64,000 nucleotides of DNA from Deltaproteobacteria bacterium (GTDB lineage: Bacteria; Myxococcota_A; UBA9160; SZUA-336): the NCBI GenBank assembly GCA_029261925.1, contig JAJDAJ010000001.1:1-64000 (forward strand). The letters run 5' to 3'. The notes below the pieces were generated by a model. That model was not told the DNA's origin. It searched no databases and worked only from the letters and a program-made list of their open reading frames with translations. Position 1 is the first letter of the stretch, and every line of letters begins with the position of its first letter. This document shows positions 45,576 through 52,736 of this stretch, in pieces. The position numbers and the translations under genes are program-made.

Positions 45576-45817
45576 GCGGGCACCTCGTGGCGGACGGGCT
45601 TGTCGTACACGTAGACCTCGAAGACGAAGTCCGGGCAGATCAGCAGGCACGCGCCGCAGCCGGTGCAGCCCGGGGTCAGCTCGGGATAGGCGTAGCCCTT
45701 CTCGTTGAGCTCGGTGGACATGCTCAGCACGTCGGGCGGGCAGGCGGGGATGCACAGCTCGCAGCCCTTGCAGCGCTCGACGTCGATCGTGATGGTCCCG
45801 CGGCTCTCGACCTGCAT
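45572..45817 (-). CDS. 2-oxoacid:ferredoxin oxidoreductase, delta (2[4Fe-4S] ferredoxin) subunit
   Basis: An 81-residue ferredoxin-like subunit with two complete cluster motifs: CKGCELCIPACPP and CTGCGACLLICPD, each CxxCxxCxxxCP. It passes electrons from the TPP subunits to external ferredoxin. ATG at 45817 overlaps the gamma-subunit stop and is used in preference to the adjacent GTG. It is coupled on both sides (ATGA). Confidence 0.92.
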   Translation of the reverse strand: MQVESRGTITIDVERCKGCELCIPACPPDVLSMSTELNEKGYAYPELTPGCTGCGACLLICPDFVFEVYVYDKPVRHEVPA

Positions 45818-46386
45818 CACGCGTCCTTCCAGGCCTGCGCGCAGCCCTCTGGCGCCGCGGCCCAGCCTGCGCGCAGCGCGGCTTCGTTGGTCTCGAGATG
45901 CTGCTGGCGGTAGCTGGGCACCGAGTCGCGCATGCCCGCGATCAGGGCCTCGAGACCCACCAGGCCCGTGGCGCCGCAGAGCGCCGCCAGCAGGACCAGC
46001 GAGGCGCCCATGGCGTTGCCCGCCTCGGCGGCGAGCTTGAGCGCCGCGATCTCGATCACGTCGTGCGCGTCGCGATCCAGGGGCCCCTCGAAGACGCCCG
46101 CGTTCAGCGCCACGGGCCCGCCGGGTCGCAGGCGTTCGTGCACCGGCTTCCAGAACTGGTGGTGCATCGCCAGCGCGCCCCAGGTGGCCGAGACGATCGG
46201 CGGCGAGCTGATGGGCCCGTCGCCGAGGATCACCGTCGAGTCGGTGTTGCCACCGCGCATGACGCCGCCGTAGGTGCCCAGGTAGATCACGTCCCGGCTC
46301 TCGAACGCCGCACCGCGTCCGAGCACCTGCGCGGCGAGCTGCACGCCCTGACCGCCGATGCCCGTCAGCATGATCTCACGCTCCAC
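45817..46386 (-). CDS. 2-oxoacid:ferredoxin oxidoreductase, gamma subunit
   Basis: A 189-residue gamma subunit that binds CoA. The diagnostic start is VEREIMLTGIGGQGVQLAAQ, and TYGGVMRGGNTDSTVILGD follows. Start is taken as GTG at 46386, because it gives the usual EREIMLTGIGGQG N-terminus and has GGGAGGG upstream; ATG at 46371 is an alternative. It overlaps the 3' end of the TetR gene by 11 nt, so regulator and enzyme are probably one transcript. Confidence 0.87.
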   Translation of the reverse strand: MEREIMLTGIGGQGVQLAAQVLGRGAAFESRDVIYLGTYGGVMRGGNTDSTVILGDGPISSPPIVSATWGALAMHHQFWKPVHERLRPGGPVALNAGVFEGPLDRDAHDVIEIAALKLAAEAGNAMGASLVLLAALCGATGLVGLEALIAGMRDSVPSYRQQHLETNEAALRAGWAAAPEGCAQAWKDA

Positions 46387-47053
46387 GTCGTAGCCCTCCC
46401 AGCGCGAAGCGTACCAGTGCCTCGGCGTCTCCGGCCGACGGCGCCGCGCCGTCACGGAGGTGGCGCTGCATCCAGCCCATGCCCAGGTCGTACAGCGCGC
46501 GCCCGTCGTGTTCCGGATCGCAGCCGGGCAGCTCGCCCGCATCGCGCGCGGCCTCGAGGGCCGCGCGCAGCGGCGCCGTCAGCCGGATCTCGAGCGCCCC
46601 GATCTCGCCGGGGAACTCCTCGACCAGCCGGCCCTGGGCGCTGGCGAAGGGCCGCGTCGCGCGCGCCGCGGCCGGCCGCAGCGCCTGCGCGAGCATGCCG
46701 CGGAGCCACGCCTCGACCTGGAGCGCTGGCGTACCGGCCGCGGCCATGCGGTGGGACAGGTAGCCCTCGAGCTGCGCGATCCCGTCCTCGAGCACCGCGA
46801 GCAGGAGCTCGGACTTGGAGCGGAAATGGCGGTAGAAGGCCTGGTTGGACAGGCCGGCCGCGCGCACGATCTGCTCGACCCGGGGGTCGAGCCGGCCGCT
46901 GTCGGACATCAGCCGGAAGGCGGCGTCGATCAGCCGGCGCACCTCGGAGGCGTAGGCCTCGCGGCGTCGCTCCAGGGAGCGCTCCAGGCTGCGCTGGGCG
47001 ACCGAAGTGCCTGCACTCGCTTCGGGAACGGGATTCTGCATCGGGGGAATCAT
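46376..47053 (-). CDS. TetR-family transcriptional regulator
   Basis: A repressor of about 225 residues. The helix-turn-helix is clear: LIDAAFRLMSDSGRL, then VEQIVRAAGLSNQAFYRHFRSK, the standard TetR pattern. The C-terminal half is the variable ligand domain. Starts at 47053 and 47041 are both possible; neither has a good ribosome site. It precedes the four-gene oxidoreductase operon and overlaps its first gene, so that operon is the likely target. An inverted repeat over the start codon may be its operator. Confidence 0.85.
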   Translation of the reverse strand: MIPPMQNPVPEASAGTSVAQRSLERSLERRREAYASEVRRLIDAAFRLMSDSGRLDPRVEQIVRAAGLSNQAFYRHFRSKSELLLAVLEDGIAQLEGYLSHRMAAAGTPALQVEAWLRGMLAQALRPAAARATRPFASAQGRLVEEFPGEIGALEIRLTAPLRAALEAARDAGELPGCDPEHDGRALYDLGMGWMQRHLRDGAAPSAGDAEALVRFALGGLRRGA

Positions 47054-47058
47054 ATTCC
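47046..47058. promoter_or_regulatory. Candidate operator overlapping the TetR-gene start
   Basis: GGAAT at 47046-47050 and ATTCC at 47054-47058 form an inverted repeat around CAT, the minus-strand ATG of the regulator gene. Just upstream lies CCGGGCCCGG (47061-47070), a perfect palindrome. Either could bind the encoded repressor and autoregulate the operon. Confidence 0.35.
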
Positions 47059-47128
47059 GCCCGGGCCCGGGTGGCAAGCGGGGCACGGCGCCGGGTCGGC
47101 GCGCCTGGCCCGCCACGACGGTGCGCGC

Positions 47129-48610
47129 TCAGCCGCCGGTGACGATGCGCTCGACGATCGCGGAGCGCTGCACCTGGCGGGTCGCGGCCGTGCGGGGCAG
47201 GGCCTCGAGCAGCTCCAGGCGGCGCGGCTGCTTGAAGCGCGCCAGGCGACCCGCGCAGTGCGCCTGGAGCGCGTCGAGGTCGGGTGCCCCCTCCGGCCCG
47301 GGCACGACCACGGCGCAGACGACCTCGCCCCAGTCGCTGTCGGGGATCCCGACCACCGCGCACTCGGCCACGCCCGGGCAGGCCGCGACCACGGACTCGA
47401 CCTCGGCGGGGGCGATCGTCTCGCCGCCGCTGCGGATCACGTCGCGCACGCGTCCCACGATCGACACGTAGCCCTCGTCGTCGAGCGCCGCGAGATCGCC
47501 GCTGTGATACCAGCCCTCGCGGATGGCCTCGGCGGTGGCCTCCGGGCTGTCGAAGTAGCCGTCCATGAGCATGTCGCTGCGCACGCAGATCTCGCCCGCA
47601 TCGCTCAGGCGCAGCTCGACGCCGGGCGGCGCCTGACCCACGCTGCCCGGCTTGCGCAGCACGTCGGCGTCGCCGAGCAGCGCGCCGCTGCCGCACTCGG
47701 TCGAGCCGTAGAACACGCGCGTTCGCGTCCCGGGGAAGCGCGCCTTGAGCTCGCGGATCAGCTCCATCGGCGTCGCCGAGGTGCCGGTGTCGACCTCGAC
47801 GAGGCTGCTCAGGTCCCAGGCGCTCGTGTCCACGTCGAGGATGCGCCTCCAGACGGCGGGCAGGCAGTACAGGCGACTGGCGCGATGCCGCTGCACGGCA
47901 TCGAGCAGGTTCGCGGCCGTGGGCGGTGCGGCCAGGATGATGGCGCCGCGGGTCTGCCAGGCGCCCAGGGCGAGCGTGAAGCCCGCCATGTGGAACAGCG
48001 GGAACATGCACACCGTGCGCTCGGGCACGTCGCGGAAGACGCCCTGGAAGCTGCGCAGCCAGCTGGCGCGATGCGAGATCACGACGCCCTTGGGCAGGCC
48101 GGTGCTGCCGCTGGTGAAGAAGATCACGTGCGGGTCCGACTCGCGCAGCGCCGGCTCCTCGACCGCAGCCGCGGGCTGTGCCGCGCTGGCCGCCAGCAGG
48201 TCGTCGCTCGGCCCGCTGCCGCCCATGCGCACGACGTCGGGCACGCCGGCGCGCTTCGCCACGTCCCCCGCGTCGCCGGCGCGCTCCGCGTCGGCGATCA
48301 GCAGGGCCGGCCGCGCCATCCGGATCACCGGCGTCGCCTCGTCGGGACCGAGCCGGGCGTTGAGCGGCGCGAAGACCGCGCCGAGCCGGGCGGCGGCCAC
48401 GAACGCCACGCAGACCTCGAGCGAGGTGTCGCACCAGGTCACCAGCCGGTCGCCATGCCCGATGCCGCGCTCTCGCAGCGCGGCGGCCATGCGATCGGCG
48501 GCGGCGTCGAGCTGGGCGTGGGTGAGGCTGCGGGCGTCCTGCGCGGCCGCCAGCACATCGGGCACGACCGCGGCGTTGCGGCGGAACACGTCGGGGATCA
48601 GCAGCGCCAT
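47129..48610 (-). CDS. AMP-dependent acyl-CoA synthetase/ligase, A10 lysine replaced
   Basis: A 493-residue ANL-superfamily ligase. Core motifs are FFTSGSTGLPKGVVISH (A3), FYGSTECGSG (A5), GWYHSGDLAALDDEG (A7) and VGRVRDVIRSGGETIAPAEV (A8). The C-terminal A10 motif, usually RTATGKVQK, reads RTAATRQVQR, so the catalytic Lys is Gln and adenylation could be weak or altered. It stands alone on the minus strand, 75 nt upstream (in genome order) of the TetR start and divergent from the hydroxyacid dehydrogenase gene. Substrate unknown. Confidence 0.85.
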   Translation of the reverse strand: MALLIPDVFRRNAAVVPDVLAAAQDARSLTHAQLDAAADRMAAALRERGIGHGDRLVTWCDTSLEVCVAFVAAARLGAVFAPLNARLGPDEATPVIRMARPALLIADAERAGDAGDVAKRAGVPDVVRMGGSGPSDDLLAASAAQPAAAVEEPALRESDPHVIFFTSGSTGLPKGVVISHRASWLRSFQGVFRDVPERTVCMFPLFHMAGFTLALGAWQTRGAIILAAPPTAANLLDAVQRHRASRLYCLPAVWRRILDVDTSAWDLSSLVEVDTGTSATPMELIRELKARFPGTRTRVFYGSTECGSGALLGDADVLRKPGSVGQAPPGVELRLSDAGEICVRSDMLMDGYFDSPEATAEAIREGWYHSGDLAALDDEGYVSIVGRVRDVIRSGGETIAPAEVESVVAACPGVAECAVVGIPDSDWGEVVCAVVVPGPEGAPDLDALQAHCAGRLARFKQPRRLELLEALPRTAATRQVQRSAIVERIVTGG

Positions 48611-48753
48611 GCGCGGAGCATGGACACGGCGCGGCGCTGCTGCAAGCCGGCGGCCGCAGCCTGCCCGTGGGCGGCTCCACGGCGGCCCGGACCTGGCCTG
48701 CCGTGGCCGGCGGCCGTGCCCCGTCGACGCGGCGTGCGCGGTACGATCCGCGC

Positions 48754-49692
48754 ATGCCGAGATGGCCCCGCGTGCTGACGCACTTCGACTCCGGCGCGCT
48801 CGATCCCGTGCGCGCGAGCTTCCCGGGCATCGAGATCGTCCCGGTCCCCGCCTCGGGGGCGCTGCCCGACGACGTGAGGGGCGAGATTCTCGTCACCCAG
48901 GCCTGGGGGAGCCCCAACCTGGCCGAGATCATCGAGCGCGGCGTTCGCTGGGTGCACACGGTGGGCACCGGGGTGGACCGCTTCCCGTTCGACGCGCTCG
49001 GCAACGTGCCGCTGACCTGTGCGCGCGGCGCCAGCGCGGTACCGATCGCCGAGTGGACCCTGGCGGTGATGCTCGCCTTCGAGAAGCGGCTGCCGGAGGC
49101 CTGGATTCACGAGCCCCCGGAGCGCTGGAACATGGCCGAGTTCGGGGGACTGCACGGCAAGACGCTGGGCCTGGTCGGGCTGGGCGGGATCGGGCTCGCG
49201 ATCGCCGAGCGCGCGCTGCCCTTCCGCATGCGCGTGCTCGCCCACCGGCGCACGGGCCGGCCGAGCCCCGTGCCCGGGGTCGAGGTCGTGGACGATCTCG
49301 ACACGCTGATGGCGAGCTCCGACCACATCGTGGTGGCGGCCGCCGCCACCCCGGCCTCGCGCCACCTGATCGGGAGCGCGTCGCTGGCCCGGATCCGGCC
49401 GGGTGCGCACCTGGTCAACATCGCGCGCGGCTCGCTGGTCGACCAGGAGGCCCTGCGCGAGGCGCTCGACGACGGGCGCGTCGCGCTGGCGTCGCTCGAC
49501 GTCTGCGAGCCCGAGCCGCTGCCCGCCGGCCACTGGCTCTACACCCACCCGAAGGTGCGGCTGAGCCCGCACACCTCGTGGAGCATGCCCGGCGCGATCC
49601 CCCGGCTGGTGGAGACCTTCATCGATAACCTCCAGCGCTACGTGAAGGGCGAGCCGCTGGACCGGGTCGTCGACGTGGGCGAGGGCTACTAG
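48754..49692 (+). CDS. D-2-hydroxyacid dehydrogenase (NAD-dependent)
   Basis: A 312-residue dehydrogenase. The Rossmann motif GLVGLGGIGLAIAERALPF is at residues 143-161. The second signature IRPGAHLVNIARGSLVDQEA and the DVCEPEPLP string follow, and the catalytic His is in LSPHTSWS. Members reduce 2-oxoacids to D-2-hydroxyacids. The ATG at 48754 is used; an in-frame upstream extension is low-complexity. It is divergent from the acyl-CoA ligase (143-nt spacer) and converges on the DUF3237 gene with a 5-nt gap. Confidence 0.87.
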   Translation: MPRWPRVLTHFDSGALDPVRASFPGIEIVPVPASGALPDDVRGEILVTQAWGSPNLAEIIERGVRWVHTVGTGVDRFPFDALGNVPLTCARGASAVPIAEWTLAVMLAFEKRLPEAWIHEPPERWNMAEFGGLHGKTLGLVGLGGIGLAIAERALPFRMRVLAHRRTGRPSPVPGVEVVDDLDTLMASSDHIVVAAAATPASRHLIGSASLARIRPGAHLVNIARGSLVDQEALREALDDGRVALASLDVCEPEPLPAGHWLYTHPKVRLSPHTSWSMPGAIPRLVETFIDNLQRYVKGEPLDRVVDVGEGY

Positions 49693-49697
49693 CGGCC

Positions 49698-50120
49698 TCA
49701 GCGCAGCTCGTACACCACCGGGTAGGTCATGACCATGGCGTCGGCGTCGAAGACGCCCTTGGCCACGGCCTGCACGCCGTTGAGCCAGATGTAGCGCGGG
49801 TCTCCGGTGCGGAAGGTCGGCGTCGAGTGGGCGACGTTCGTGTCGAGGTTGGTGCGCCCGGTGTACTCGACCTGGATCAGCGCCCCGTCGTCGGTCTCCA
49901 GGGTCATGCGGACGTCGACGCACGCGGTCCCGTCGGGGCTGACCACCAGCCAGTCCGCCGCGGCGCGCCCGCGCTGGCTCGCCCTCAGCCGCTCGCCCTC
50001 CCAGCGGGAGCCGGCGATCTCGCCGATCAGCAGGTTACCGCCGGGCGTGTCGCGCAGCTCGATCAGCTCCGCGACGGGGATCCGCGCGCTGCACAGCGGC
50101 ACGAGCTGGAGCGGCTCCAC
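49698..50120 (-). CDS. DUF3237 family protein
   Basis: A 140-residue beta-rich protein that matches DUF3237: GSRWEGERLRASQRGRAAAD, SPDGTACVDVRMTLETDDGA, and the end THxxPTFRTGDPRYIWLN-type stretch followed by VAKGVFDADAMVMTYPVVYE. The fold is a lipocalin-like barrel of unknown function, often near aromatic and steroid catabolic genes. It lies 10 nt downstream of the NTF2-like gene, so they are cotranscribed. Confidence 0.82.
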   Translation of the reverse strand: MEPLQLVPLCSARIPVAELIELRDTPGGNLLIGEIAGSRWEGERLRASQRGRAAADWLVVSPDGTACVDVRMTLETDDGALIQVEYTGRTNLDTNVAHSTPTFRTGDPRYIWLNGVQAVAKGVFDADAMVMTYPVVYELR

Positions 50121-50130
50121 GCTGCGGCCT

Positions 50131-50589
50131 TCAGACCAGCGCCTGGACCGGTCGGTCCTCGGTCCAGTCGGTGGCGAGCACGCGCTCGCTGAAGCGCCAG
50201 CCGTCCGCGGTGCGGACGAAGCTGTCCTGGTAGCGGATCGCCATCACGAAGTTGAGCATCCGCCCGTCCTCCTCGTGGAGGTGATTCGCCATGCAGTAGG
50301 TCTCGCCGCGGGCGCTGTCCCCCTCGATCTCGGCGGTCTGCTGGCCGAGCACGTGCTGGGTGGCCCGGTACTGATCGAGCTGGTTCATCCCGGCGATGAT
50401 CTTCTCGACGCCGTCGAGTGTCCAGGTGGGATCGATCTTCGCGGGATCGCCGTGGTACACGACGATCCGGCCGCTGGGCACGAAGAGATCGGCCAGCGGC
50501 GCGAAGTCGCGGCGATCGACGCAGCGGGCATAGTGCGCGGCGAGATCCTGGAGCGCGAGCCGGTCTCGCAGGTGGCCGTCGTCGGACAT
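50131..50589 (-). CDS. NTF2-like (SnoaL-type) protein
   Basis: A 152-residue protein of the SnoaL/steroid-isomerase-like superfamily. The first helix, RLALQDLAAHYARCVDRRDF, and LADLFVPSGRIVVYHGDP are typical; MNQLDQYRATQHVLGQQT and DSFVRTADGWRFSERVL complete the sheet. The Tyr, Asp and His positions resemble small dehydratases and isomerases. A good ribosome site (GGAGGAGTCC) precedes the ATG. It is cotranscribed with the DUF3237 gene and divergent from the beta-keto acid cleavage gene (55-nt spacer). Confidence 0.85.
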   Translation of the reverse strand: MSDDGHLRDRLALQDLAAHYARCVDRRDFAPLADLFVPSGRIVVYHGDPAKIDPTWTLDGVEKIIAGMNQLDQYRATQHVLGQQTAEIEGDSARGETYCMANHLHEEDGRMLNFVMAIRYQDSFVRTADGWRFSERVLATDWTEDRPVQALV

Positions 50590-50644
50590 GGACTCCTCCG
50601 GGTCGGGTGCGGCTATCCTACCCGCAGGCGCCGGTGGAGGGTGG

Positions 50645-51529
50645 ATGGACGAGCTGATCATCGACGTTCGGCAGAACGAGTACACGGGCCGCGAGCGCAG
50701 CCCCCACGTTCCGTGGTCGCCCGAGGAGATCGCCCGCGACGCGGCCGCGGCCCGCGACGCCGGCGCATCGATCGCGCACTTCCACGCGCGCGATCCCCTG
50801 ACCGGTGCCCCATCCACCGATCCGGCGCAGTACTGCGAGATCGCCCGCGCGATCCGCGCCTCCAGCGATGCGGTCGTGCTGCCCACCCTGGGCGCAGGCG
50901 TGAGCGACGACCTCGACGTGCGCATCGGCCACGTCGTGCGCATGGGTCGCGAGCCCGCGACGCGTGCGGAGCTGGCGCCGCTCGACCTGGCGTCGACCAA
51001 CGTCAGCTTCTGGGACGCGCGGGCCGGGCGCTTCGTGACCGAGGACTACGTGTACCGCAATCCCGTCGCCGTGCTGCGGGCGCTCGCCCGGGGCGTCGAG
51101 GCGGCGGGCGCGCGGCCGATGGCGGTGGCCTGGAACGTGGGCTCGCTGCGGCTGCTCGAGCCGCTGATCGCGCTGGGGGTGCTGCGCGAGCCGCTGTACC
51201 TGGAGCTGACGCTGACGGGCGGCGGGGTGCTCGACGGCCATCCCCCGACCGAGCGTGGGCTGGAGGCGCTGCTGGACTTCCTGCCCGGCGGCCTGGACCT
51301 CGAGTGGGGCGTGCTCTGCTTCGGCGCGAGCCTGCTGGACCTGGCGGACGCCGTTCTCGAGCGCGGCGGGCACCTCGCGCTCGGTCTGGGCGATCACCCG
51401 TACGAGGAGCTGGGCAAGCCCACCAATGCCGAGGTGGTCGCGCGCGCAGTCGAGCGCGGGCGGGCGCACGGCCGCGAGCCGGCGAGCCCGCAGCAGGTGC
51501 GCGAGCGCCTCGGACTCGCCCCGGCCTAG
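50645..51529 (+). CDS. Beta-keto acid cleavage enzyme (BKACE, DUF849 family)
   Basis: A 294-residue TIM-barrel protein. The zinc-binding signature ASIAHFHARDPLTG near residue 45 and LASTNVSFWDARAG are typical of BKACE enzymes, which condense a beta-keto acid with acetyl-CoA to give acetoacetate and a new acyl-CoA. The C-terminal LGLGDHPYEELGKPTNAE is conserved in the family. The ATG at 50645 follows GGAGGG. Its position next to acyl-CoA ligases and NTF2-like genes fits degradation of a keto acid; the substrate cannot be read. Confidence 0.85.
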   Translation: MDELIIDVRQNEYTGRERSPHVPWSPEEIARDAAAARDAGASIAHFHARDPLTGAPSTDPAQYCEIARAIRASSDAVVLPTLGAGVSDDLDVRIGHVVRMGREPATRAELAPLDLASTNVSFWDARAGRFVTEDYVYRNPVAVLRALARGVEAAGARPMAVAWNVGSLRLLEPLIALGVLREPLYLELTLTGGGVLDGHPPTERGLEALLDFLPGGLDLEWGVLCFGASLLDLADAVLERGGHLALGLGDHPYEELGKPTNAEVVARAVERGRAHGREPASPQQVRERLGLAPA

Positions 51530-51642
51530 CGCGGACGGCCGGCCCGGTTCAGACGTCGCGGTAGGTCACGTCGTCGCGATCGAGCAGGGCCTGTAGCCGC
51601 GGGTCGAGCGGTGCCGCCATCCCATCCACGCGCCGGAGTCGC

Positions 51643-52428
51643 TCAGGACGCGTCGGCCACGGCCTCGCGCACCGCCTCCAGCACCTGGTCGGCGCCGGGG
51701 CGAACCCTGTAGTTCTCCGTGATGTCGCGCCAGCGCGCGCGGCCGTCCGCGAAGACGTAGGTTGCGGGCCGCGCCATGTCGGCGCCCTCGACCATGGGGT
51801 TGGCGCCCGCGTGGAGCAGCCCGAAGGCGCGGATCGCGCGGCCGTCGGGATCGGCCAGGATCGGGTAGTCGAGCCCCAGTCGCTCGACCACCTTGCGGTT
51901 CTCCTCGACCGGGTCGATCACCACGGCCATGACCTCGGCTCCCAGCTCCCGGAAGCCGTCGATACGCAGCTGCAGACCCCGCAGCTCGGACATGCAGAAG
52001 GGTCACCAGAAGCCGCGGTAGAAGACCAGGACCAGCGGGCCGTCGATCGCGCGCAGGTCCACCGGCTCTCCCTGGTGATCCTGGAGCGTGACGGCGGGCA
52101 CGGGTGCGCCGAGCGGCAGCCCGGACGCGGCGTCGGGCAGGTTCCTGGAGTAGGCGGTGACGTACCAGAGGAACAGGGCCGAGACCCCGAAGCTGAAGAG
52201 CGTCCCGAGCACGGCGGCCGAGACGCGCAGCGCGCCGCGCCCCAGTGCGTGCTGCAGGCCGCGCACCGACAGCGCGAGCGCCAGCACGAGCAGGGCATAG
52301 TTCAACCAGGGCACGTCGCGGACGACCGGCCACCAGTAGAAGAGCGTGAAGTAGGACGCGAATCCCACCAGCGCCAGCAGCGGCCCCAGCAGGACCGGCC
52401 AGTTCCAGCGCGTACGGGCCTGGTTCAT
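51643..52428 (-). CDS. Membrane-anchored peroxiredoxin-like selenoprotein with in-frame TGA (Sec142)
   Basis: A 261-residue protein if the TGA at 52003-52005 is read as selenocysteine. Residues 1-100 hold three membrane helices (PVLLGPLLALVGFASYFTLF; LNYALLVLALALSVRG; SAAVLGTLFSFGVSALFLWY). A thioredoxin-fold AhpC/TSA domain follows: LVLVFYRGFW-U-PFCMSELRGLQ. Related proteins have Cys at this position (FYRGxWCPYC). Sec142 and Cys145 form U-x-x-C. After it come AVVIDPVEENRKVVERLGLD and ARPATYVFADG. A SECIS-like hairpin lies 22 nt after the TGA. It would reduce peroxides or act as a thiol oxidoreductase at the membrane. Standard callers would give two fragments. Confidence 0.9.
51968..51986 (-). 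promoter_or_regulatory. Candidate bacterial SECIS hairpin of the peroxiredoxin-like gene
   Basis: On the minus strand AGCTGC and GCAGCT pair perfectly (6 bp) around a GGGGTCT loop that starts with G. The loop begins 22 nt after the TGA, within the range for bacterial SECIS elements. Confidence 0.75.
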
Positions 52429-52736
52429 GCGCGCCGGATTCTAGCAGGCTGCCGGTGCCCCGCCCCGTGGTCCCGCGCGCGTCACCCCCGGGGGGTGTGG
52501 CGACACCTCCGAACAGGGGCCCGGGCCGGAGGCGCTTGAAGCGGGCTCCGGCGCGACCGATGATGCGGTCGGCACAGCCCCGGGGGCGCGATGCACGTCG
52601 ACGACAGGGCCGGGCGCGGCCACGGCCGCAGCCCGGGGGACCGGAGCCACGGGCGGAGCCCGGGAGGCCGGGTGTGGGGATGGTCCTGGCCCGGAGCCGC
52701 CGCGACCCGGGCTGCCCGCCTCCCGCGGGGACGCGC
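52429..52736. other. 308-nt divergent promoter region
   Basis: This gap lies between the selenoprotein peroxiredoxin-like gene (minus) and the hydrolase gene (plus). It holds CACCCCC at 52483-52489 and GGGGGTG at 52491-52497, a 7-bp inverted repeat that could be an operator. CTAGCAGGCTG at 52441-52451 matches sites before other genes in the window. No coding frame is supported. Confidence 0.4.

Noticed and set aside
51549-51620. 23-codon minus-strand frame after the BKACE gene
   Set aside because: It is too short, has no convincing ribosome site, and reading through its TGA gives nothing recognisable, so it is not treated as a gene or selenoprotein.
51643-52428. Peroxiredoxin-like gene as a pseudogene broken by a nonsense codon
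   Set aside because: The TGA sits exactly at the active-site position, the frame is intact on both sides, a SECIS-like hairpin follows, and two other genes show the same pattern.
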